Assembly: GCA_964658225.1 (NCBI GenBank)
Contig: CAZZYH010000001.1
Span: forward strand, 1 to 64,000
DNA length: 64,000 bases
Source of the DNA: EB88 sp964658225
Lineage (GTDB): Bacteria; Acidobacteriota; Terriglobia; Terriglobales; Acidobacteriaceae
Direction of reading: 5' to 3'
Shown: positions 27,514 through 35,749 of the stretch, piece after piece
How the letters are laid out: every line of letters starts with the position of its first letter
Position numbering within the stretch: the stretch's first letter is position 1
Made by a program: the position numbers and the translations under genes
Notes under the pieces: generated by a model
What the model saw: the letters and a program-made list of their open reading frames with translations, nothing else
Database searches by the model: none
What the model was told of the DNA's origin: nothing

Positions 27514-28287
27514 TCAAAACTCCGGAACAAGATGCGCCTTCTCCACATTGCCGAGAGCGATCTCGATCCTCTCGGGCACCGGCGGCGCACCCTTCTTCGG
27601 CTTCTTGCCCGCCTGCTTGCCGCCCAGTTCGAGCAGCAGCGTCTCCCCGTCCAGCCCCGCGATCCGCCCCTGCCAGTGGCGGTTCCCGCCAATCGCTTCA
27701 AAGGTCTGCAGTTTGACCAGGCTGCCCGTAAACCGCTTGTAGTCCCCGGCCTGCGCCAACCGCCGGTCCAATCCCGGCGACGAGACCTCCAACACGTACT
27801 CGGTACCCGGCAACAGCTCTTCCACGTCGAGCACCGTGCCGAAGTCTCGGCTGAAGATCTCGCAATCTCCGTGCGTCACGCCGGATAAAAACTCCAGGCT
27901 GGCCACGCACGGCAACCCCTCCAGGAACGCCTCCTCCTCCTGGCCGGCATATTCGTCCCGCGCGTCAGCATCCGGCTCCTGCTCGTCTGCGGCTGCTTGT
28001 CCCCCCGGCTCATCCTTTTCATTGATCTCAGGCGTCGCCGGTATCTCCGGCCCGGACCCACGGGCGGCTGCAGTCGACGACCCGCCGTGCGCCCCTCCAC
28101 GCTTCGCTTGAAGGGCAGCCACCCGCTCTTGAAGCTTCGCCCGTTCGACTGCGTTCTTCTCGATGAACACCCGCAGTGTTCGATGCTTGCCGCCACCGCC
28201 CAGGTACTCTACATCCACTACGTCGAGCCCGTGCGAAGCAGCCACCCGCTCCGCAAGGGCCCTGACTTGTTCCAGCTTCAGCGCCAT
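27514..28287 (-). CDS. rimP: Ribosome maturation factor RimP with a large insertion
   Basis: A 257-residue protein against about 150-160 normally. The ATG at 28287 follows GGAAGG. The N-terminal domain starts as expected (LVRALAER...LDVVDVEYLGGGGKHRTLRVFIEKN, residues 1-45) and resumes at GVTHGDCEIFSRDFGTVLDVEELLPGTEYVLEVSSPGLDRRL (136-177), followed by the C-terminal SH3-like domain. Between them about 90 residues (46-135) are inserted: a helix (AVERAKLQERVAALQAKRG) and an acidic, Ala/Gly-rich stretch. It assists 30S assembly. First gene of rimP-nusA-infB; nusA follows 72 bases later. Confidence 0.92.
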   Translation of the reverse strand: MALKLEQVRALAERVAASHGLDVVDVEYLGGGGKHRTLRVFIEKNAVERAKLQERVAALQAKRGGAHGGSSTAAARGSGPEIPATPEINEKDEPGGQAAADEQEPDADARDEYAGQEEEAFLEGLPCVASLEFLSGVTHGDCEIFSRDFGTVLDVEELLPGTEYVLEVSSPGLDRRLAQAGDYKRFTGSLVKLQTFEAIGGNRHWQGRIAGLDGETLLLELGGKQAGKKPKKGAPPVPERIEIALGNVEKAHLVPEF

Positions 28288-28370
28288 GCTGCCTTCCGTA
28301 CGCGTCAGCGCCCCGCGTCGCCAACCTAAGTGTCGCGGAGCCGTCGCCTGAGCGAGCCCGGACTGGCCGC

Positions 28371-28396
28371 AAAGAAAAAGTGGGCTTTCGCCCACT
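28371..28396 (-). terminator. Intrinsic terminator behind the 607-aa TPR gene
   Basis: On the minus strand the stem AGTGGGC/GCCCACT (28390-28396 with 28379-28385) closes a GAAA tetraloop and is followed by TTTTTC. It lies about 180 bases past the stop of the minus-strand TPR gene and 84 bases before rimP, so it should insulate rimP-nusA-infB from upstream transcription. Confidence 0.85.
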
Positions 28397-28578
28397 CGCT
28401 TATCCGTGCCCGGTTGGACAACACACAACCCGGCGCGGTCTTAGCTCCTACCTAGAGTAGGATACGCCCCCGGGGTCACCTTTTCAAACCTGCCGCTCCA
28501 GCACTCCCGGCGCAGGGAAGAAAACGTGCCCGGCAAGCAGTGGGTCCGGGCCCGGCGCGGGACACACCGAGAGTAGTT

Positions 28579-30402
28579 CTACGGACAGTGAAAGTCCTCC
28601 GCTCCAGCTTTCGACGGATCGAGGCGCTGAGCCGTCTTCCACTCTTCGCCTGCTTCCAAGGGACGCTTGAGCGCGCACAAGATACCGGCTCGCTTCCCAT
28701 GAGCCTCGGCTGCCTCGGCCCCCGAACACCCGTTTGCCGCCCTCGCCAGCTCGGCGAGTGCACCCTCGTACTTGCTTTGCCGGGCCAGCGCCTCGGCCAG
28801 TTCCACCCGCCCCGGGCTGCAGTCCGGCGCGCTCGCCAAGGCGGAGTGAAAAGCCGCGGCGGCAGCCGCCACATCCCCCTCGGCCATCGCCAGCCGTCCC
28901 AGCGCGGTCCAGGCGAGCGCATGGTCCCCCGGGCCTTCAAGACTGCGCTCGAGTGCAGCGCGAGCCTCCGGGTAGCGGCTTTCTTCGGCCAATACCAGTC
29001 CCAGATTGCGATATCCCTCCCAGTAGCTTGGATCACTTTCCACCGCCCGCTCCAGCAGCCCCTCGGCGCGGGCCAGGGCGTGGTCCTGCGCGGCCAGAAC
29101 TCCCAGGCCGCCCAGCGCCGTGGCCGAGTCCGGGTCCAGGGCCAGCGCCTGCTCAAAAAGCGAGCGCGCGCGTTCGGCCTGCCCGGATCGCGCCGCGACC
29201 TCTCCCTGCAGGCTCTTGATCGAGGCGTCCCCGGGATCGAGCGCAGCAGCCTGGTCCAGCTCCGCCTCCTCGTCCTTGGCCTGTCCTGCGCTGCCGTATG
29301 CCAGCGCAAGGCTGGCATGCAGCTGCGCATCTTTTGGGCGCAAGGCAAGGGCCGCCAGGTAGGCCGCGGCGGCCGCGGCGTAAGCGCCTCGCCCATAGGC
29401 CAGGGCGCCCTGGTTCTTAAGCGCGGCCGCCTGCCGATCGTCGGCCTCTTCTTTGCGGCACGCCTGCATCCGGGCCAGCTCTGCTTCGCTGCCGGCCTTG
29501 TCGCCGAGCGCCCGGTTGACTCGCGCCAGTTCGTAGTGCGGCTCGGGCGCCGTGGGACGAAGAGAGGCCGCCGCCTGAAGATGCTGCCGGGCAGCAGCCC
29601 CCTGCTGGGCGTCGCCCGCCAGCGCCCGGCCGCCCAGCACCCGGCCCAAATTTAGCTGTACCTCATAGTTCTTCGGATCGAGCGCGGCGGCCGCACTCAG
29701 CTCCCGCTCGGCGACAGCCGGCTGGTTGGCCCTGCTTGCGATCAGCCCGGTCAGATAATGTGCGTCGAAGGACTCCGGGTGCTGGCTCGCATAGGCCCGC
29801 ACATAGGGTGAGGCTTCGTCATAGCGCAGCAGAGTCATCAGTACCTTGGCGAGGGTCAGCTGGGCGGTGTCCGCTCCGGGGTTGAGGCGAAGCACCGCCT
29901 CCAGCGGCGCGATGGCTTCAGCAAACTGCTCATCGCGGGCCAGAGCGATGCCTAGGTCGAGCTGCGCGGGCTCAAGATCGGGGTGCTCGGCGACCAGAGC
30001 CTTGAGTATCGCGACTGCCTCCCGGGTGCGCCCCGCCTCCATCCATGCCTGGGCCAGCGACTGGCGCAGGGCGACATCGTTTGGGCGGAGCGCGACCGCC
30101 CGGCGCCAGAGCCCGGCCGCTGGGCGGGGGTGTCCGTTCTGCTCGAGCAACGCAGCCAGGGCGGTGAGCGCCGGGAGCGACCGAGGGTCCTGGGCGAGTT
30201 GCGCCCGCAGGGCCGCCTCGCGCTGCGTGGGATCCCGGGCAAGCATCCGCTCGCCCAGGGCTCGAGGCGCCGGCGCATCCGACAGCTCACCGGCGGGCGC
30301 AGGCAATGAGGGCGCCGAGGTCTGCTCTGCACCCCCCACCCCCGTGCATGCGACGATCACAAGCACTGCTCTGCGCCGCCATCCTGTACAGCGTTTCGCC
30401 AA
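28579..30402 (-). CDS. Tetratricopeptide repeat lipoprotein (607 aa)
   Basis: A 607-residue protein made almost wholly of TPR units (for example PRSLPALTALAALLEQNGHPRPAAGLWRRAVALRPNDVALRQSLAQAWMEAGRTREAVAIL), giving a superhelical protein-binding surface. The N-terminus, KRCTGWRRRAVLVIVACTG, has a lipobox-like VIVAC with C19, so the protein is probably a lipoprotein. The start appears to be TTG at 30402; a GTG 12 codons later would lose the positive signal-peptide end. It diverges from a second TPR gene over about 260 bases. Partner proteins unknown. Confidence 0.82.
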   Translation of the reverse strand: MAKRCTGWRRRAVLVIVACTGVGGAEQTSAPSLPAPAGELSDAPAPRALGERMLARDPTQREAALRAQLAQDPRSLPALTALAALLEQNGHPRPAAGLWRRAVALRPNDVALRQSLAQAWMEAGRTREAVAILKALVAEHPDLEPAQLDLGIALARDEQFAEAIAPLEAVLRLNPGADTAQLTLAKVLMTLLRYDEASPYVRAYASQHPESFDAHYLTGLIASRANQPAVAERELSAAAALDPKNYEVQLNLGRVLGGRALAGDAQQGAAARQHLQAAASLRPTAPEPHYELARVNRALGDKAGSEAELARMQACRKEEADDRQAAALKNQGALAYGRGAYAAAAAAYLAALALRPKDAQLHASLALAYGSAGQAKDEEAELDQAAALDPGDASIKSLQGEVAARSGQAERARSLFEQALALDPDSATALGGLGVLAAQDHALARAEGLLERAVESDPSYWEGYRNLGLVLAEESRYPEARAALERSLEGPGDHALAWTALGRLAMAEGDVAAAAAAFHSALASAPDCSPGRVELAEALARQSKYEGALAELARAANGCSGAEAAEAHGKRAGILCALKRPLEAGEEWKTAQRLDPSKAGAEDFHCP

Positions 30403-30663
30403 GTTTCAAATTTACAACGAGGCCCCGGGCCCATGGTGCCCGAGGCCGCTGTTGCCGGTGCCCGAAGGCGGAAGCCAGGCCGCCGGTCGCAAGCGTTGCC
30501 AGAAAAACGGCGCTTCCCGCAGCAGACGCTTGCCTTCCCGATCCAACCGGTATGCTACTTTTGATCGCACCGGAGAGCCGAAGCGTTGGTCCCGTCAAGA
30601 GTCCCTTCAGCCTCGTTTCCGCCCGGGATCGCCTCTCCGGTGCGCACAGCCGCCCGCGGGTGC

Positions 30664-31779
30664 ATGCCCTTCTCGCCGTCGCATGGTCTTCGTCAAGGCC
30701 TCCTGCTCACGCTGCTCGCGCTTGCCTGGCTCCGGCTGCTTCCGGCTTGCTGCGTTGCCCAGGCACCTGCTCAACCGGCAGCCCAGTCGCCTTACAACCA
30801 GGGGATCGCGCTGATGCATGCCGGCCGGCTTGCCGAGGCACAGCAACGGCTGCTTGAGGCTCACCGGCAGGACCCATCGAACGTGTCGATCAAGATAACG
30901 CTCGGCAAGGTCGATTCCCTGCTGGGGCGCAACGCCGATGCGGTCGCCCTCTTTCGTGAGGTCGAGTCCGCGCAGCCGGACAATAGCGAGAACCAGCTGA
31001 ACCTCGCCATCGCGCTGGCCGCGGCCGGCTTACTGGACGAAGCTCTACCGCCTGTGACGCGTGCGGTGCGCGCCCGTCCCGACTCCGCTGCGGCCCACCA
31101 CATGCGCGCCAAGATCCTGGACGGAGTGGGCCGCGCGGACCAGGCCCGAGCGGAGTTCGAGACAGCCCTCAGCATCGCTCCCAAGGATCCACCGACCCTA
31201 TACGACTACGCCCTGCTTTGCGAGTCTTCGGGAGACCTGGCCCGCGAGATTGAGCTGCTGCGAACGCTGCTCGTACTCGAACCGCAGAGGGCCGAATTGC
31301 ATGCGCTGCTCGGCCGCGCCCTCTCTCGGACCGGCGACGGGCCCGCGGCACGCGCCGAGTTTCGCGCGGCCATCCGTTTGGACCCGGACAATCGAGTCGC
31401 CCTCTACAATCTTTCCCGCGCCCTGACAAAGGACGATCCCGCCGAGTCCGCGCGCCTGGCCGCCCGCTTTCAGGCGCTGCGGCTGTCTGAGGAGGAGACC
31501 AACAAGCTGCGCGACCAGGGCAACCAGGCAATCGCGGCCATGCAGGCTCGCGCCTGGCCCCGCGCCATTACCCTTTTCCAGGCGGCCCTCGCTGCCTGCG
31601 CGGGCTGCCCGCTCGAGGGCACCTTCGAAAAGGATCTTGGCCTGGCCCAGTGCCAGAGCGGCGACACCCGGGCAGGGGCCGCATCGCTACGCCGCGCCCT
31701 CGAACTCAACCCGAACGACCTCGATACCCTCCAGGCCCTCGAACTGGCCGAGCGTGCCAATGCGGCCGGGAAAAAGTGA
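30664..31779 (+). CDS. Tetratricopeptide repeat protein, exported (371 aa)
   Basis: After a hydrophobic leader (MPFSPSHGLRQGLLLTLLALAWLRLLPACCVAQA) come about eight TPR units, for example SPYNQGIALMHAGRLAEAQQRLLEAHRQDPSNVSI and NSENQLNLAIALAAAGLLDEALPPVTRAVRARPDS. The ATG at 30664 is preferred; a TTG 78 bases upstream would bury the signal peptide. Divergent from the TPR lipoprotein and 166 bases upstream of the Oar-like receptor on the same strand, so the TPR protein and the receptor may act together at the envelope. Specific function unknown. Confidence 0.8.
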   Translation: MPFSPSHGLRQGLLLTLLALAWLRLLPACCVAQAPAQPAAQSPYNQGIALMHAGRLAEAQQRLLEAHRQDPSNVSIKITLGKVDSLLGRNADAVALFREVESAQPDNSENQLNLAIALAAAGLLDEALPPVTRAVRARPDSAAAHHMRAKILDGVGRADQARAEFETALSIAPKDPPTLYDYALLCESSGDLAREIELLRTLLVLEPQRAELHALLGRALSRTGDGPAARAEFRAAIRLDPDNRVALYNLSRALTKDDPAESARLAARFQALRLSEEETNKLRDQGNQAIAAMQARAWPRAITLFQAALAACAGCPLEGTFEKDLGLAQCQSGDTRAGAASLRRALELNPNDLDTLQALELAERANAAGKK

Positions 31780-31945
31780 TCCTGCTTTTTCTCTACCCAC
31801 GCAACCACCCATGGGTGGAAGTCTGTTTGCACAATGTGGACTTTAGCGTTTACTGTGTTTCTCGCTTTCGGAAACCCATCGGGCTCCGATGTTTTCTTTT
31901 TCCAAGGAAGCCAGAAAAGACCGCAGTGCCTGGAGATCACACAGA

Positions 31946-34900
31946 ATGCAAGCGCTCGAAACACTTCTTCTCTGCACCCACGCGGAAAACACCCGTTCCC
32001 GGAGCCGGTTCCGCGGCCGCCTGGCCATCACGCTGCTTGCGGTGTTCCTTGGTTTCTTTTACGCTCCGGCTTCCCTGTTGGCACAGGGCACCTCGGCCGC
32101 ACTGAATGGCACGGTCAGCGACCCGGCCGGGGCGAGCATTCCGGGAGCGGCCGTCACGCTGGAGAACGTAGATACGCAGACCGAGCAGAAGACGGTCACG
32201 TCGGATTCAGGTTCCTACGCGCTCTTGAATATCCAGCCGGGCGCCTACAAGGTGCGCGTCAGCAAAGACGGCTTTACCACGCTCGAGAAGACCGGCATCG
32301 TGCTCCAGGTAAACCAGACGGCGACCCTGAACTTCGCGCTCACTGTCGGCTCGACCGCGACGACGGTCGATGTTACGGCAGAGGTTTCAACCATCGATTC
32401 CTCGACCGCTGAACTGGGTACCGTGGTGAGCGAACGCTCGGTCAAGGATCTGCCGCTGAACGGGCGCAACTTTACCCAGCTGCTCACCCTGACCCCGGGC
32501 ATCAGCCCGGTAAGCGTCGGGCAGAACTCCGGCGGCGGCGGCGGGTTCGCGGGCGCGGCCATCGGCACGTTTACCTTTCCCTCGGTCGGCGGCCAGCGCA
32601 ACCGCAGCAACATGTTCCTGCTTGATGGCGTCAACGACCTCGCCTTTATCGGCAACTACAACTACTCGCCGATTGTCGACGACATCCAGGAGTTCAAGGT
32701 GCAGTCGCATAACGACCTGGCCGAGTTCGGGCAGGTCTCGGGCGGCATCATCAACGTTGCCTCCAAGGCCGGTTCCAATACCTATCATGGCTCGGCCTGG
32801 GAATTTCTGCGCAACGAGAAGCTCGACGCGCGCGACTACTTCCAGACCACGCGCAATCCGCTGCGGCAGAACCAGTTCGGCGCAACCCTTGGCGGCCCTG
32901 TGAATATTCCGCATCTTTACAAGGGCAAGGACAAGACATTCTTCTTTTTCGCCTATGAAGGCTACCACCAGAGCCAGAACACGCAGACCCAGGTGCTTGC
33001 GCCCACGGCCGCGCAACTCAATGGAGACTTCAGTGGCCTGGTGAATTCGCAAGGCGTGCCGGTCCAGCTCTACAACCCCTACAGCACCACCATCGACGCG
33101 AGCGGCCATTACGACCGCGACCCTTTTCCGAACAACCAGCTGCCGGCCAACCTGCTTTCGCCAGTGGCTGAGCTCTACGCGAAGACAATCTTGCCCACCA
33201 GTGGCGCCACCATCGCCGGCGGTAGCAACAATCTTTACGACAATACGCCCTCGATTACGAAGTCAAACAGCTACTCGGGCCGCATCGATCAGACCTTCGG
33301 CACCAAGGATGCACTCTTTGGCCGAGTCTCCTACTTGAATGAGCCCATCTCGAACTCCGCCGGGTACCCGGGCGCACTGAATACGATTCAGATCGAGTCC
33401 TGGAATATCGCCGTGCGCGAGTCGCACGCCTTCAGCCCCACGGCCACGCTCGATCTGACCTTTGGTCGAAACGTTGGCTATGACGTGACGCAGGTCTCCT
33501 TCACCAGAGCCCCCTCTGACTTTGGCAGCCAGCTCGTTAGTGCCGGCGTGAACCCGAAGTTCCTCACCGGCTTTTTGAGCGATCCCGGCACCCTGATCCC
33601 GACCATCAGCATCAGCGGCTACACCTCGACGAGCGGCAACAACCTGCAGAATACGCAGCTGGCCAATACCTATGAGGCCGGTGGTGACTTTTCAAAAATT
33701 GTTGGCCGTCACACCTTCAAGGCCGGTGCCACGTATAACTCGCTGAACTTCTTCGGGCCCATCGCCGGGGCCAACGAAACCTTCTCCTCCTTTGAGACCT
33801 CCAACCTCAATCCCGCCAACCCGAACAACCCGCCGCCGACCGGGGATGCGTTGGCTTCGTTTCTGATCGGCGTTCCCGATAACTCGCAACGCCGCGACTC
33901 GGTCGAAGTGGAGCGCGATGGTTCCATCGATGGCGCCTACTTCCAGGACCAATTCAAGGCCACATCGAAACTATCGATCAACGCCGGCTTTCGCTACGAC
34001 GTAGCCCTATGGCCGTTTTACGGCGACCTTTCAACCGGGCTCGGCTATGTGGGCACCCTTGATCTCAGCAACGGCACATACGTGATCTCCGCGCAGCCGC
34101 CCGCCTGTTCTGCCACGGTCGGCGCACCCTGCATCGTGGGCGGCACTCTGCCGGCAAACGTGGTCATCACCAAGAACAAAAACCGGACCCTGCACAACAC
34201 GGACTACCACAACTTTCAAGGCAGGCTGGGCTTTGCCTACCGCGCGGCTCCCAACACATCGATACGCGGCGGCTACAGCCGCTTCTACGATGAGTGGAAC
34301 GGCGTGGCCCAGTTTGCGCAAAACGTCGGCGGCAACTGGCCTTCGGTCGGTCTGACCCAGATCGCCGCCGAGAACCAGAACGTGGTCACGGCAACGATCA
34401 ACGATCCGACCAGCGAGGGAACCAACCCCATCATCTATCCACCGCCAACGCCGTTCGGCAATGTTACTTTCTACTTCGACCCGAACATGAAGACCCCCTA
34501 CACCGACCAGTGGAACCTCGGCATCGATCAGCAGTTCAGCAACGCCGCCACGCTTTCCATCTCCTATGTCGGCTCGCACAGCGGGCGGCTCGATCTGGGC
34601 GGCATCCATAACACGGCTCGCTATCCGGCTCCGGGCGACGCGGCCCAGGTTGCAGCCCGCAGGCAGTACCCCTACATCGCTCCGACCTACTATGACGACA
34701 GCACAGGGAATAGCAACTACCACGCGCTGCAGACACGCCTTACCGGCAACGATCGGCACGGGCTTACCTATCTGATCGCCTACACCTGGTCCAAATCGAT
34801 CGATCTGGCGCAGTCGGGTGATTTTACCGAGGGCAGCGACCTTCAGGACCCGTACAACCCACGCGCCGATCGCAGCGTCTCCGGCTTCGATCTGACCAAT

Positions 34901-35428
34901 ATCTTTTCGGCCAGCGTGGTCTACGAACTGCCCTTCGGCAAAGACAAACCGTTTCATCCCTCAAACCATATCGCCAGCTACGCGGCCGGCGGCTGGCAGG
35001 TCAACAGTATTGTCAATCTCACCTCCGGGCCTCCGTTCGAGGTTGATTACAGCGGCGATAACGCGAACACAGGAAACACGTTTGTGCATGCCAACATTAC
35101 TGGCCCTGCGTATCATCCTGCCGGCGCGCCCAAGGCACAGTGGCTCAACCCGGCCTCCTTCGCCCAACCTGCACCAGACACCTTCGGCAACGGCGGCCGC
35201 AACTCTCTCCGCAGCGCCGGCACCAGGGACCTTGACCTCTCCATCTTTCGAACTTTTCCTATTCGTGATGCCCTGGCATTAAACTTTCGCGCCGAGTCCT
35301 TCAACCTGACCAACACTGTCAACTTCAACGCACCCAACGCCACGCTCAACTCAAACAACTTTGGCCTGGTCACCTCATCGCGCAACAACCCCCGCCAGAT
35401 TCAGTTTGCGCTCAAGCTGGCGTTCTAG
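31946..35428 (+). CDS. Oar-like TonB-dependent receptor with carboxypeptidase-regulatory N-domain
   Basis: An outer-membrane protein of about 1160 residues. After a long basic leader and hydrophobic segment (LAITLLAVFLGFFYAPASLLAQ) comes a CarboxypepD_reg fold (AALNGTVSDPAGASIPGAAVTLENVDT...GSYALLNIQPGAYKVRVSKDGF), a plug domain (LPLNGRNFTQLLTLTPGISPVS, RSNMFLLDGVNDL) and a 22-strand-type barrel ending in Phe (FALKLAF). This is the OmpA-related/Oar type greatly expanded in Acidobacteria; ligands are mostly unknown. GGAG lies 10 bases before the ATG at 31946; an upstream in-frame ATG at 31889 lacks a binding site. The C-terminus lies 145 bases before a scaffold gap. Confidence 0.9.
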   Translation: MQALETLLLCTHAENTRSRSRFRGRLAITLLAVFLGFFYAPASLLAQGTSAALNGTVSDPAGASIPGAAVTLENVDTQTEQKTVTSDSGSYALLNIQPGAYKVRVSKDGFTTLEKTGIVLQVNQTATLNFALTVGSTATTVDVTAEVSTIDSSTAELGTVVSERSVKDLPLNGRNFTQLLTLTPGISPVSVGQNSGGGGGFAGAAIGTFTFPSVGGQRNRSNMFLLDGVNDLAFIGNYNYSPIVDDIQEFKVQSHNDLAEFGQVSGGIINVASKAGSNTYHGSAWEFLRNEKLDARDYFQTTRNPLRQNQFGATLGGPVNIPHLYKGKDKTFFFFAYEGYHQSQNTQTQVLAPTAAQLNGDFSGLVNSQGVPVQLYNPYSTTIDASGHYDRDPFPNNQLPANLLSPVAELYAKTILPTSGATIAGGSNNLYDNTPSITKSNSYSGRIDQTFGTKDALFGRVSYLNEPISNSAGYPGALNTIQIESWNIAVRESHAFSPTATLDLTFGRNVGYDVTQVSFTRAPSDFGSQLVSAGVNPKFLTGFLSDPGTLIPTISISGYTSTSGNNLQNTQLANTYEAGGDFSKIVGRHTFKAGATYNSLNFFGPIAGANETFSSFETSNLNPANPNNPPPTGDALASFLIGVPDNSQRRDSVEVERDGSIDGAYFQDQFKATSKLSINAGFRYDVALWPFYGDLSTGLGYVGTLDLSNGTYVISAQPPACSATVGAPCIVGGTLPANVVITKNKNRTLHNTDYHNFQGRLGFAYRAAPNTSIRGGYSRFYDEWNGVAQFAQNVGGNWPSVGLTQIAAENQNVVTATINDPTSEGTNPIIYPPPTPFGNVTFYFDPNMKTPYTDQWNLGIDQQFSNAATLSISYVGSHSGRLDLGGIHNTARYPAPGDAAQVAARRQYPYIAPTYYDDSTGNSNYHALQTRLTGNDRHGLTYLIAYTWSKSIDLAQSGDFTEGSDLQDPYNPRADRSVSGFDLTNIFSASVVYELPFGKDKPFHPSNHIASYAAGGWQVNSIVNLTSGPPFEVDYSGDNANTGNTFVHANITGPAYHPAGAPKAQWLNPASFAQPAPDTFGNGGRNSLRSAGTRDLDLSIFRTFPIRDALALNFRAESFNLTNTVNFNAPNATLNSNNFGLVTSSRNNPRQIQFALKLAF

Positions 35429-35749
35429 AGAACGAATAGATTGCTGCCCCGGCTGCTGGCACCCATCGAGGGATGGGCTGGGCCTGATCATCGAGCGATT
35501 CATTACGCGGAGCCGAGCGCAGGGGCGCTGCCGGTTTGCGAAGGCTGCGATGGCACCGAGCCGCGGGGGGGGNNNNNNNNNNCTGCAGCGAGCGCGCACA
35601 CTGCCGCCCGTCGAGCGGAAAATTCGTTGCTCTCCCGCGCCCCGATCGCAGCGCCAGGCACTACCGTCTGGGCGAAGGTAGAAAACGGGCGTTTGAACCA
35701 TAAGCCGTTCCAGATAAAGCCGCCGGACTTCGATCCCTGCCGCGCCGAT
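35429..35749. other. Intergenic region containing a 10-N scaffold gap (35573-35582)
   Basis: Ten Ns follow a G-run (about 35564-35572), so two contigs were joined here and the true gap length is unknown. The 145 bases to the left and 167 to the right contain no recognisable gene, terminator or RNA. Any missing gene between the Oar-like receptor and the metal-transporter operon would not be seen. Confidence 0.95.
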
